Origin: Ideonella margarita
GTDB taxonomy: Bacteria > Pseudomonadota > Gammaproteobacteria > Burkholderiales > Burkholderiaceae_C
Assembly: GCF_038066635.1 (NCBI RefSeq)
Contig: NZ_JBBUTI010000015.1
Span: forward strand, 1 to 64,000
DNA length: 64,000 nt
Direction: 5' to 3'
The notes beneath the pieces were generated by a model. That model made no database searches and was not told the DNA's origin. It saw only the letters and a list, made by a program, of their open reading frames with translations. Shown here in pieces: positions 46,606-55,600 of this stretch; positions within the stretch are counted from its first letter, which is position 1, and every line of letters begins with the position of its first letter. The translations under genes and the position numbers were made by a program.

Positions 46606-47835
46606 ATGGCCAAGGATTACAAGGATCTCGTCGTCGGGCTCGACATCGGTACCGCCAAGGTGATGGCGGTGGTGGCCGAGGTCGTCGGCGGCGAATTGCG
46701 GGTGGCCGGCCTCGGCGTAGCCTCGTCGCATGGGCTGAAGCGCGGCGTGGTGGTGAACATCGACGCCACGGTGCAGAGCATCCAGCAGGCCTTGAAGGAG
46801 GCCGAGATGATGGCCGCCTGCAAGATCGAGCGGGTCTATACGGGCATCACCGGCAGCCACATCCGCGGCCAGAACTCGACCGGCATGGTCATCGTGCGCG
46901 ACAACCGCGAGGTGACGCCGACCGACGTGGCCCGCGTCATCGAAACCGCCAAGGCCATCAACATTCCGAACGACCAGCGCCTGCTGCTGGTGGAGTCCCA
47001 GGAATTCGTCATCGACGGCCATGAGGTGAAAGAGCCGATCGGCATGAGCGGCAGCCGCCTGGAAGTCAAGGTGCACATCGCCACCGGCGCGCAGAGCGCC
47101 GCCGAGAACATCGTCAAGTGCGTGCGCCGCTGCGGCCTGGAAGTGGAGCAGCTTTGCCTGTCGCCCACCGCCGCCGCCGCCGCCGTGCTGACCGACGACG
47201 AGAAGGACCTGGGTGTGGCGGTGGTCGACATCGGCGCCGGCACCACCGACGTTTCCATCTTCACCGGTGGGTCGATTCGCCATACTGCGGTGATTCCAAT
47301 TGCCGGCGATCTGATCACCAGCGATATCGCGATGGCCTTGCGCACCCCCACCAAGGACGCCGAAGAGATCAAGGTGGAATATGGGGTGGCCAAACAACTG
47401 TTGGCAGATCCCAACGAACAGGTGGAAGTGCCCGGTCTGGGCGACCGGGTACCCCGGATGCTCAGCCGACAGGCTTTGGCCGGCGTGATTGAGCCGCGGG
47501 TCGAGGAAATCTATTCGCTGGTGCACCAGGTGATTCGGGAATCCGGCTACGAGGAATTGCTCTCGTCGGGCATTGTCATCACCGGTGGAACGGCCGTCAT
47601 GCCGGGCATGGTGGAGTTGGGCGAGGATATTTTCCTCAAGCCCGTGCGCAAGGGATTGCCGACGTATTCCGGCCCGCTTTTCGACATGGTCGCCAATCCC
47701 CGGTCGGCCACCGTGATGGGTTTGTTGGAGGAAGCCCGGGTCGCACACACCCGCGGCCACAAGGCGGCGCAACAAGCCGGCTCAGTAAAAACGTTATTTG
47801 GTAAGGCCAGGGACTGGTTTTTGGGTAATTTCTAG
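46606..47835 (+). CDS. ftsA: Cell division protein FtsA
   Basis: FtsA is the actin-like membrane tether for FtsZ. The 409-residue protein shows VGLDIGTAKVMAVVAEV (phosphate 1), the 1C domain, VVDIGAGTTDVSIFTGGSI (phosphate 2), GIVITGGTAVMPGMVELGEDIF (adenosine motif) and a C-terminal amphipathic helix (LFGKARDWFLGNF) that would bind the membrane. A GAGGAAG ribosome site precedes the ATG. From about 47250 onward third-position and synonymous codon choice (TTG, CGG, ATT, GGA) differs from the first half of the gene. Confidence 0.96.
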   Translation: MAKDYKDLVVGLDIGTAKVMAVVAEVVGGELRVAGLGVASSHGLKRGVVVNIDATVQSIQQALKEAEMMAACKIERVYTGITGSHIRGQNSTGMVIVRDNREVTPTDVARVIETAKAINIPNDQRLLLVESQEFVIDGHEVKEPIGMSGSRLEVKVHIATGAQSAAENIVKCVRRCGLEVEQLCLSPTAAAAAVLTDDEKDLGVAVVDIGAGTTDVSIFTGGSIRHTAVIPIAGDLITSDIAMALRTPTKDAEEIKVEYGVAKQLLADPNEQVEVPGLGDRVPRMLSRQALAGVIEPRVEEIYSLVHQVIRESGYEELLSSGIVITGGTAVMPGMVELGEDIFLKPVRKGLPTYSGPLFDMVANPRSATVMGLLEEARVAHTRGHKAAQQAGSVKTLFGKARDWFLGNF

Positions 47836-47844
47836 CGACAATAC

Positions 47845-47887
47845 GAACTCAGGAATTCGACCGAAATTCCAGCGTTTTTTTGAGTTC
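47845..47887 (+). other. Nested hairpin in the ftsA-ftsZ intergenic leader
   Basis: An outer stem GAACTCA (47845-47851) / TGAGTTC (47881-47887) encloses an inner stem GGAATT (47852-47857) / AATTCC (47865-47870) and a run of seven T (47875-47881). The inner hairpin plus T-run could act as a weak terminator or pausing site, and the outer stem would compete by pairing across the T-run. It lies 45 bases upstream of ftsZ. Structure is seen in the sequence; a regulatory role is inference. Confidence 0.45.
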
Positions 47888-47931
47888 TGGTCCAGACACG
47901 GCAACTGCAATCGAGACTTAGGAGGTTCCAC

Positions 47932-49167
47932 ATGCCCATCGAGATGATCGAGGAATTTGACCAAGGCACCCAGATCAAGGTGATCGGCGTGGGTGGTGGC
48001 GGTGGCAATGCCGTCGAGCACATGATCACCCAGGGTGTCCAGGGCGTGGAATTCATCTGCGCCAACACCGACGCCCAGGCGCTGAACCGCAGCGCCGCCG
48101 CACAGCTGGTCCAGCTGGGCGCGACGGGTCTGGGCGCAGGCTCCAAGCCTGATGTGGGCAAGCAAGCCGCCGAAGAAGCCGAAGGCCGCATCCGCGACGC
48201 CATCGCCGGCGCGCACATGCTGTTCATCACCGCCGGCATGGGCGGCGGTACCGGTACCGGCGCTGCCCCCGTGATTGCCCGCGTGGCCAAGGAAATGGGC
48301 ATCCTGACGGTGGGTGTCGTGACCAAGCCCTTCGACTTCGAAGGCGGTCGCCGCAGCAAGCAAGCCGATCTGGGCGTCTCGGAACTCGAAGCCAACGTTG
48401 ATTCGTTGATCGTGGTGCTCAACGAGAAGCTGCTGGAAGTCATGGGCGACGACGTCACCCAGGATCAAGCCTTCGCGCATGCCAATGACGTGCTGAAGAA
48501 CGCCGTTGGCGGCATCTCGGACATCATTCACATCCCGGGCCTGGTGAACGTCGACTTCGAAGACGTCAAGACCGTGATGAGCGAGCCTGGCAAGGCGATG
48601 ATGGGCACGGCCATGGCCTCTGGCCCGGACCGCGCCACCAAGGCGGCTGAGCAAGCCGTGGCCTGCCCGCTGCTGGAAGGCATCGACCTGTCCGGCGCCC
48701 GTGGCGTGCTGGTGCTGATCGCCGCTGCGCGCTCGACCTTCAAGCTGGCCGAAAGCAAGAACGCGATGAATACCATCCGTCGCTACGCCGCTGAAGACGC
48801 GCACGTCATTTACGGCACGGCTTATGACGACAGCCTGGGCGACCAGCTCCGCGTGACCGTGATTGCCACCGGTTTGTCGTCGGCCCGCCGTGCTGCTGCA
48901 CCGCTGACCGTGATTCAAACCCACCAGGTGCTGCGCACCGGTACCGACAATATGCCCATCATGACCCAGCCGATGGCTGCGGCAGGTGGTATGTCGGCGG
49001 CTCCGGTGGTTTCGGCCGCCATGCCCCAGCAAGATTTCAGCTCCATGGCCACGCCGAGCGTCTGGCGCACGGGTCGCACCCAGGCCGCGGCCAAGGTCGA
49101 AGCCCTGAGCTCGAACGGCATGGACGAAATCGAGATTCCGGCTTTCCTGCGCAAGCAGGCAGATTGA
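47932..49167 (+). CDS. ftsZ: Cell division protein FtsZ
   Basis: FtsZ is the tubulin-like GTPase that forms the division ring. The 411-residue product has a strong ribosome site (TAGGAGGT). The GTP-binding signature GGGTGTGAAP and N-terminal IKVIGVGGGGGNAVEHM are intact, as are the T7-loop residues NVDFEDVKTVM. A variable linker of about 70 residues leads to the conserved tail EIEIPAFLRKQAD that binds FtsA and ZipA. The 96-base gap before it and the terminator after it suggest separate control in addition to read-through. Confidence 0.97.
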   Translation: MPIEMIEEFDQGTQIKVIGVGGGGGNAVEHMITQGVQGVEFICANTDAQALNRSAAAQLVQLGATGLGAGSKPDVGKQAAEEAEGRIRDAIAGAHMLFITAGMGGGTGTGAAPVIARVAKEMGILTVGVVTKPFDFEGGRRSKQADLGVSELEANVDSLIVVLNEKLLEVMGDDVTQDQAFAHANDVLKNAVGGISDIIHIPGLVNVDFEDVKTVMSEPGKAMMGTAMASGPDRATKAAEQAVACPLLEGIDLSGARGVLVLIAAARSTFKLAESKNAMNTIRRYAAEDAHVIYGTAYDDSLGDQLRVTVIATGLSSARRAAAPLTVIQTHQVLRTGTDNMPIMTQPMAAAGGMSAAPVVSAAMPQQDFSSMATPSVWRTGRTQAAAKVEALSSNGMDEIEIPAFLRKQAD

Positions 49168-49194
49168 GCCCGCCAGTTTCGATTGCATTTTTCA

Positions 49195-49217
49195 GGGGCC
49201 CTTCGGGGCCCCTTTTT
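49195..49217 (+). terminator. Rho-independent terminator after ftsZ
   Basis: GGGGCCC-TTCG-GGGCCCC forms a seven-base-pair GC stem closed by a UUCG-type tetraloop and followed directly by TTTTT, 28 bases after the ftsZ stop. This is the end of the dcw transcript, so lpxC needs its own promoter. Confidence 0.9.
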
Positions 49218-49229
49218 CGTGGGCGCGAG

Positions 49230-49280
49230 TTTTTCACATCTTTTCCACAGGTTGAATATCGCGAATCCTGGTTGTCCACA
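49230..49280 (+). promoter_or_regulatory. Cluster of three DnaA-box-like nonamers
   Basis: TTTTTCACA (49230-49238), TTTTCCACA (49241-49249) and TTGTCCACA (49272-49280) lie in the same orientation. The first two fit the relaxed consensus TTWTNCACA; the second and third each differ by one base from TTATCCACA. The spacing is 11 and 31 bp start to start. Whether DnaA binds is untested. Confidence 0.4.
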
Positions 49281-49512
49281 GGCGATTCGGGTTTGCACCT
49301 TTCGCTCGTTTGCTGATGCGGCGGGGGTTTTTACCGGTGCTCGAAACCGGACCCGCGCTTCCGGAAATACGGTGCCCGGCGGAGCAGCCATTGCCTGCCA
49401 TTGACCACCGCCCTGCAAGATTTACCGGTTTCGCAGACAATCCCGACTCGTCGTCACCGACCGAGGGAGTGCCCGCCCCGGTCGTTTTTCCGGCCCCCAT
49501 CACCGCTTTCAC

Positions 49513-50448
49513 ATGCTCCAGCAACGCACCCTCAAGTCCCTGACCCGCGCCGTCGGCGTGGGCCTTCACAGCGGCCAGCGGGTGGAGTTGACCCTGCGGC
49601 CGGCGGCGCCCGACACCGGCATCGTCTTCCGGCGGGTTGATCTGCCGCAGCCGGTGGATATTCCCGTGCGCTTTGATTCGGTCAGCGACACGCGTATGGC
49701 CTCGACCATCACCCCCGGTGGCGTGCCGGACGGCCCGCGGGTGCAGACCATCGAACACTTGATGTCGGCCTGTGCCGGCCTCGGGCTCGACAACCTGTAT
49801 GTCGACATCACGGCTGATGAAGTCCCGATCCTTGACGGCTCTTCCGCCAGCTTTGTCTTCCTGCTGCAGAGCGCCGGCATCGAGCTGCAGAACGCGCCGA
49901 AGAAATTCCTGCGCGTGAAGAAAACGGTCGAGGTGCGTGAAGGCGAGGGCAGCCGCCTGATGTGGGCGCGCCTGGAGCCCTTCCACGGCTACAAGCTGAC
50001 CTTCGAGATTGATTTCAATCATCCGGCCCTTGACGCCACGGGCCAGCAGGTCACCTTCGACATGGGCAGCGGCACCTACAAGCAGGAGATTGCCCGGGCG
50101 CGCACCTTCGGCTTCACCAAGGACGTGGAAGCCATGCGTTCACGCGGGCTGACGCTGGGTGGCTCGATGGACAACGCCATCGTGATCGACGACTACCGCG
50201 TGCTCAACCACGACGGCCTGCGTTATGACGACGAGTTCGCCAAGCACAAGATCCTCGATGCGATCGGCGACCTCTACATCGCCGGCCACCCCCTGCTGGC
50301 GGCTTACACCTCGTTCAAGGGCGGGCACGCACTGAACAACAAGCTGCTGCGCGTGCTGCTGGCCGACAAGGAAGCGTGGGAGCTGGTGAGCTTCGACGAC
50401 GAAGCCCGTGCACCGGCCGGGTTCGCGCAACTCGCGCCGGCTTGGTAA
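49513..50448 (+). CDS. lpxC: UDP-3-O-acyl-N-acetylglucosamine deacetylase LpxC
   Basis: LpxC performs the committed step of lipid A synthesis and needs zinc. The 311-residue protein begins MLQQRTLKSLTRAVGVGLHSG, which fixes the start even though no ribosome site is obvious. Zinc ligands are in VQTIEHLMSA (first His) and KHKILDAIGDLY (His and Asp); the general-base region and GHPLLAAY also match. The usual dcw neighbour position after ftsZ is kept. The ftsZ terminator implies a private promoter. Confidence 0.96.
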   Translation: MLQQRTLKSLTRAVGVGLHSGQRVELTLRPAAPDTGIVFRRVDLPQPVDIPVRFDSVSDTRMASTITPGGVPDGPRVQTIEHLMSACAGLGLDNLYVDITADEVPILDGSSASFVFLLQSAGIELQNAPKKFLRVKKTVEVREGEGSRLMWARLEPFHGYKLTFEIDFNHPALDATGQQVTFDMGSGTYKQEIARARTFGFTKDVEAMRSRGLTLGGSMDNAIVIDDYRVLNHDGLRYDDEFAKHKILDAIGDLYIAGHPLLAAYTSFKGGHALNNKLLRVLLADKEAWELVSFDDEARAPAGFAQLAPAW

Positions 50449-50470
50449 CCCAAGGCACCGGGAGGCTGCG

Positions 50471-50656
50471 ATGCTGATTTTCCGACTCGTGTTCGGCCTG
50501 CTGCTGCTGGCCGGCATCCTCTGCTTCGGCGTCTATGTGGTGACGCGCGACGCCCGCTGGCGCGCCCGCGGTGTGGTGCTCGTCAAATGGACGGTGCTGG
50601 CCGGCCTGGGCTTCTTCGCCGTGGTGTTTCTCGAGCGACTGGCCGTGATGCTCTGA
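50471..50656 (+). CDS. Small two-helix membrane protein of unknown function
   Basis: A 61-residue protein with a good ribosome site (GGAGG, five bases before the ATG). It is almost entirely two hydrophobic helices (about 3-24 and 37-57) joined by a basic loop (TRDARWRARG). It begins 23 bases after lpxC and is followed at once by the convergent regulator, so it is probably the second gene of the lpxC transcript. I do not recognise a family. The codon bias and ribosome site argue that it is real. Confidence 0.65.
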   Translation: MLIFRLVFGLLLLAGILCFGVYVVTRDARWRARGVVLVKWTVLAGLGFFAVVFLERLAVML

Positions 50657-50659
50657 AGC

Positions 50660-51274
50660 TCAGGGCTGCAGGCCTGACAAATAGCTCAGGGCAGCCTGCC
50701 GGCCCACCTGCAGCAGGTCAAAGCTGTCGGGCGCCAGCGTCCATTGACGCATCAGGCCGTCCACCAGGGCGAACAGGCCGATGGCCGCGCCTCTGGCGTC
50801 AAGATCGGGGCGGATCTGCCCCGCAGCCTGGCCGCGCAGCATCACGCTGTGCATCTGCTCGATGAATCCCGCCAGTGAATCGTTGTGTCGCTGCTGGGCG
50901 ATCGCCATGTCGCCGGTGTATTCGGTGTAGTGCATGGCCACCGTGAAGACGCGCTGGGTTTGCGCGTTCGTCGACAGCGCCTCAAACGGCACCAGCACCA
51001 TGTCCAGCAGGCTGCTCAGCGTGCTTTCCGGCGGGTTGGCCAAGGCCTGCTCCAGCGCCGACTCGCACGGCATGACCACACGGTTCAACATGGCTTCGAA
51101 AAGATCGGCCTTGTCCTGAAAATGCCAGTAGACGGCGCCACGCGTGACGCCGGCGGCCCCCGCGATGTCTTGCAGGGACGTGCGCGCCACGCCCCGGGTG
51201 GCGAACACCTGCTCGGCGGCGTCGAGGATCTGCTGGCGTGTCTCTTGCGCCTCTGCTTTTGTTTTGCGAACCAT
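50660..51274 (-). CDS. acrR: TetR-family repressor of the adjacent RND pump (AcrR/TtgR type)
   Basis: The product is about 204 residues from the ATG at 51272-51274 (MVRKTKAEAQETR); an upstream in-frame ATG would add seven. The N-terminal helix-turn-helix ETRQQILDAAEQVFATRGVARTSLQDIAGAAGVTRGAVYWHFQDKADLF-type arrangement is the one seen in AcrR and TtgR. The larger C-terminal domain would bind drugs. The gene is divergent from a three-gene efflux operon, and an AcrR-type palindrome lies between them. It should repress both directions and release DNA when substrates accumulate. Confidence 0.9.
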   Translation of the reverse strand: MVRKTKAEAQETRQQILDAAEQVFATRGVARTSLQDIAGAAGVTRGAVYWHFQDKADLFEAMLNRVVMPCESALEQALANPPESTLSSLLDMVLVPFEALSTNAQTQRVFTVAMHYTEYTGDMAIAQQRHNDSLAGFIEQMHSVMLRGQAAGQIRPDLDARGAAIGLFALVDGLMRQWTLAPDSFDLLQVGRQAALSYLSGLQP

Positions 51275-51309
51275 GGTTTTTGGCCACAAAGGCAAAGCCC
51301 TTGTGTCAT

Positions 51310-51333
51310 TAAATACATTCGTGATTGTATGTA
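51310..51333. promoter_or_regulatory. AcrR-type operator between the repressor and the efflux operon
   Basis: A 24-bp imperfect palindrome with core TACATTCGTGATTGTA. By my recollection of the E. coli AcrR operator it agrees at 21 of 24 positions. It overlaps a -10-like TATACT (51332-51337) for the rightward operon and lies 36 bp from the repressor start, ideal for repressing both. Confidence 0.75.
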
Positions 51334-51426
51334 TACTTCGCCGCTTCGTGCAATCACCCTCTTTGTCGCGCGTTCGTGGCGCACCTGCAAGCCGCTCTGA
51401 GCTTGCGTGGCCACCAAAGGAAGCCC

Positions 51427-52665
51427 ATGTCTGACCAGACGACCGCCACTGTCATCGTTTCCAACCCGGCACGTGCCGGCCTTCGCCTCGCGTTCGCGGC
51501 GACCACCCTGGCCGTGCTGGCCGCCTGCAGCAAGGGCGACAACGCCGCTGGTGGCGCGCCGCAGATGCCGCCCACGCCCGTCGGTGTGGTGACTGTTCAG
51601 CCAAGCGGCGTGAACCTCACCACCGAGCTGCCCGGCCGGCTGGAAGCCTTCCGCACGGCCCAGGTTCGTGCTCGTGTCACCGGCGTCGTGAACAAGCGCC
51701 TGTTCACCGAGGGCGCCCTGGTCCAGAGCGGCCAGCGTCTGTTCGACATCGATGCAGCGCCTTACCGCGCTTCGCTCGACAGCGCCCAGGCCAGCCTGGC
51801 CAAGGGCGAAGCCGTGCTGGCCCAGGCCGCCGCCACGCTGGAGCGCAACCGCCCGCTGGCTGAAGCCAAGGCGATCAGCCAGCAGGACTGGGTGGCTACC
51901 CAGGCGGCCCACAAGCAGGCGCAGGCCGATGTGGCCGCGGCGCGTGCTGCCGTGACGCAAGCCCGCCTGAACGTCGACTACGCCGGCGTGGCCGCACCTA
52001 TCAGTGGCCGCATCGGCCGCGCGACGGTGTCGGAAGGCGCGCTGGTGAGCGCAGCTGAAGCCACGCTGATGGCCACCATCCAGCAAACCGACAAGCTCTA
52101 CGTGAACTTCACGCAGTCGGCCAGCGAAGCCCTGGCGCTGAAGCGTGCCGTGGAAGCCGGCAAGCTCAAGGCCAGCGGTTCGGCCGCCGTGCGCGTGGTG
52201 CTGGAAGACGGCAGCGAATATGCCCAGACCGGCAAGCTGCTGTTCAGCGACCTGCAGGTGGACAGCGGCACCGGCCAGGTCACCCTGCGCGCCGAGCTGC
52301 CCAACCCCAAGGGCGAGCTGCTGCCGGGCCTGTATGTGAAGGTGCGGATTGATGCGGCCCGCAGCGACAGCGCCATCCTGCTGCCCCAGCAGGCCGTGAC
52401 CCGTGGCACCGCCGGTGACACCGTGCTGGTGGTGGACGCCGACAAGACGACCTCGAACCGCACCGTGCAACTGGGCGGCTCACGCAACGGCCAGTGGGTG
52501 GTGCTGGGTGGCCTGAAGGCCGGCGAGCAGGTGGTGGTCGACGGCTTCCAGAAGATCCGTCCGAAGGCGCCGGTGAACCCGGTGCCGTGGTCGCCGGCTT
52601 CGGCGCCGGCATCAGCCGCTGCGCCAGCGTCGGCCGCCGCACCAGCCTCGGCCGCCAGCCGCTGA
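51427..52665 (+). CDS. acrA: RND efflux periplasmic adaptor (membrane fusion protein, AcrA/TtgA type)
   Basis: The adaptor bridges the inner-membrane pump and outer-membrane channel. I start at the ATG at 51427; the longer frame runs back through the operator. The 412-residue product has a lipobox (LAACSK), then the barrel-sandwich halves (RVTGVVNKRLFTEGALVQSGQRLFDID), an alpha-hairpin rich in Ala/Gln/Glu, PISGRIGRATVSEGALV and the beta-barrel. The C-terminus is a repetitive Ala/Pro/Ser tail (ASAAAPASAA units, about 25 residues), absent from E. coli AcrA. acrB follows 16 bases later. Confidence 0.93.
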   Translation: MSDQTTATVIVSNPARAGLRLAFAATTLAVLAACSKGDNAAGGAPQMPPTPVGVVTVQPSGVNLTTELPGRLEAFRTAQVRARVTGVVNKRLFTEGALVQSGQRLFDIDAAPYRASLDSAQASLAKGEAVLAQAAATLERNRPLAEAKAISQQDWVATQAAHKQAQADVAAARAAVTQARLNVDYAGVAAPISGRIGRATVSEGALVSAAEATLMATIQQTDKLYVNFTQSASEALALKRAVEAGKLKASGSAAVRVVLEDGSEYAQTGKLLFSDLQVDSGTGQVTLRAELPNPKGELLPGLYVKVRIDAARSDSAILLPQQAVTRGTAGDTVLVVDADKTTSNRTVQLGGSRNGQWVVLGGLKAGEQVVVDGFQKIRPKAPVNPVPWSPASAPASAAAPASAAAPASAASR

Positions 52666-52681
52666 GCCCGGGAGCATCCGC

Positions 52682-55600
52682 ATGAATTCCCGTTTTTTCA
52701 TCGACAGACCCATCTTTGCGTGGGTCATCGCGTTCTTCGTCGTGATCCTGGGCGCAGCCGCCATCACCAAGCTGCCCATCGCCCAGTACCCGACGGTGGC
52801 GCCGCCCGCCATCGTCATCAGCGCGGCTTACCCGGGTGCCTCGGCGCAGGTGCTGGAAGACAGCGTGCTGGCCGTCATCGAGCAGGAGCTCAATGGCGCG
52901 CCGGGCATGATTTACATGGAGTCGAGCGCTGAAGCGACCGGCTCCGGCACCATCACCGTCACCTTCGAGCCGGGCACGGACGTGTCCATTGCCCAGATCG
53001 AAGTGCAGAACCGCCTGAGCCGCGCCACGCCGCGCCTGCCCAGCGCGGTGACGCAGCAGGGCGTGCGGGTCGACAAGTCCCGCTCGAACTTCCTGCTGTT
53101 CGTGATGCTGACCTCGAAGAACCCGGCCTACGACCCCGTGGCGCTGGGTGACTACGCGGCCCGCAACATCGTGCCGGAACTGCTGCGCATCCAGGGCGTG
53201 GGCCAGGCACAGCTGTTCGGCACCGAGCGTGCGATGCGCGTCTGGGTCGATCCGGCCAAGCTGGTGGGTTTCGGCCTCTCCACGGCGGATGTGAATGCCG
53301 CCATCCGTGCGCAGAACCTGCAGATCTCTGCGGGCAGCATCGGTGGCATGCCCAACACGGCCGAGCAGACGCTGTATGCGTCGATCACCGTGAACGGCCA
53401 GCTCAGCAGCATCGAGCAGTTCGGCAACATCGTCATCCGCGCCAACGCCGACGGCTCTGCCGTGCGTCTGAAGGATGTCGCCCGCCTCGAGCTGGGCGGC
53501 CAGAGCTACGCCAGCTCCTCGCGCCTGAATGGTGTCACCGCCACCGGCGTGGGCATCCAGCAGTCGCCGGGCGGCAACGCGCTGGCCACGGCCACGGCGG
53601 TCAAGGAACGGATGGCCGAGCTGCAGAAGTTCATGCCTGAAGGCGTGAGCTATGACGTGCCGTACGACAGCTCCAAGTTCGTGAAGATCTCCATCGAGGA
53701 GGTCGTCAAGACGCTGATCGAAGGCATCGCGCTGGTGTTCATCGTGATGCTGGTGTTCCTGCAGAACATCCGCTACACGCTGATCCCGACCATCGTCGTG
53801 CCGGTGGCCCTGATGGGCACCTTCGCGGTGATGCTGACGCTGGGCTTCTCGATCAACGTGCTGACCTTGTTCGGCATGGTGCTGGCCATCGGTATCCTGG
53901 TGGACGATGCCATCGTGGTGGTGGAAAACGTCGAGCGCATCATGGCCGAGGAAGGGCTGTCGCCGCGCGACGCCACGGTCAAGGCCATGGGTCAGATCAC
54001 CGGCGCCATCATCGGCATCACCGTGGTGCTGGTCTCGGTGTTCGTGCCGATGGCCTTCTTCAGCGGCTCGGTCGGCAACATCTACCGCCAGTTCTCGCTG
54101 GCCATGGTGTCGTCGATGCTGTTCTCGGCGCTGATGGCGCTGTCGCTGACGCCGGCGCTGTGCGCCACGCTGCTCAAGCCGATTCCTCCGGGTCACCATG
54201 ACAAGAAGGGCTTCTTCGGCTGGTTCAACCGCGGCTTCAAGCGCAGCACCGTGCGCTATGAGTCGATGGTCAGCCGCATCCTGCCGCGCGCCGGTCGCTT
54301 CCTGCTGATCTACGCCGCCATCCTGGCTGCGGTGGCGGTGATGTACCAGCGCCTGCCGACGTCGTTCCTGCCGAATGAAGACCAGGGTTACCTGATCGTC
54401 AACGTGCAGCTGCCCCCGGGCGCCGCACAGTCGCGCACGGAAGCCGTGATGCAGCAGGTCGAAGGCTTCTTCCTGGCCCAGCCTGAGGTGGACAAGGTCG
54501 TCGGCGTGCTGGGCTTCAGCTTCTCCGGCTCTGGCCAGAATGCCGCGCTGGCCTTCGTGCCGCTCAAGCCGTGGGATGAGCGCAAGGGCGCCGAGCACAG
54601 TGCGCAGGCGCTGGCCGGCCGTGCGTTTGGCGCGCTGATGGGCATCCGCGATGCCTTCACCTTCCCGCTCAGCCCGCCGCCGATCCCTGAACTGGGCACG
54701 GCCACCGGCTTCAGCTTCCGCCTGCAAGACCGCTCCGGCCAGGGCCATGCCGCGCTGCTGGCTGCCCGCAACCAGTTGCTGGGCATGGCGAGCCAGAGCA
54801 AGGTGCTGCAGGGCGTGCGCCCTGACGGCCTGGAAGATGCGCCACAGCTGCAGCTCGACATCGACCGCGACAAGGCCGCCGCACTCGGCGTGTCCTTCGA
54901 CACGGTCGGCAACGTACTGGGCACGGCGCTGGGTTCCAGCTATGTGAATGACTTCCCGAATGCAGGTCGCCTGCAGCGCGTGGTGGTGCAGGCGGAAGCC
55001 AGTGCCCGCATGCAGCCGGAAGACGTGTTGAAGCTGCAGGTGCCGAACAGCCGTGGCCAGCTGGTGCCACTGTCGTCGTTCGCCAGCACCCGCTGGGTGA
55101 CCGGCCCGATCCAGACGGTGCGCTACAACGGCTATCCGGCGATGAAGATCAGCGGTGACGCTGCGGCTGGCTATTCCACCGGTGACGCCGTCATCGAGAT
55201 GGAAAAGCTGGTGTCGCAACTGCCGACGGGCTTCGGCTTCGAGTGGACCGGCCAGACGCGTGAGGAGAAGCTCTCCGGCTCGCAGGCCACCATCCTGCTG
55301 GCGTTCTCGATGCTGGCCGTGTTCCTGTGCCTGTCTGCGCTGTACGAAAGCTGGAGCATTCCGGTGGCCGTGCTGCTGGTGGTGCCGCTCGGCATCCTGG
55401 GCTCGCTGATGGGCGTGTGGTTCCGCGGCATGCCGAACGACGTGTACTTCAAGGTCGGCCTGATCACCATCATCGGCTTGTCGGCGAAAAACGCGATCCT
55501 GATCATCGAGTTCGCGAAGGACCTGCAAGCCGAAGGCAAGGGCCTGCTGGAAGCCACGCTGGAAGCCTGCCACCTGCGTTTCCGCCCGATCATCATGACC

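Larger units (their letters stand above)
49168..49512. other. ftsZ-lpxC intergenic region
   Basis: About 345 bases with no convincing gene. It contains the ftsZ terminator, three DnaA-box-like nonamers at 49230-49280 and, beyond them, sequence with no clear promoter match before lpxC. Short open frames in the region lack ribosome sites and recognisable products. Confidence 0.6.

Noticed and set aside
49230..49280. Possible replication origin
   Set aside because: Only three imperfect DnaA-like boxes are present, with no AT-rich unwinding region and none of dnaA, dnaN, parA or gidA nearby.
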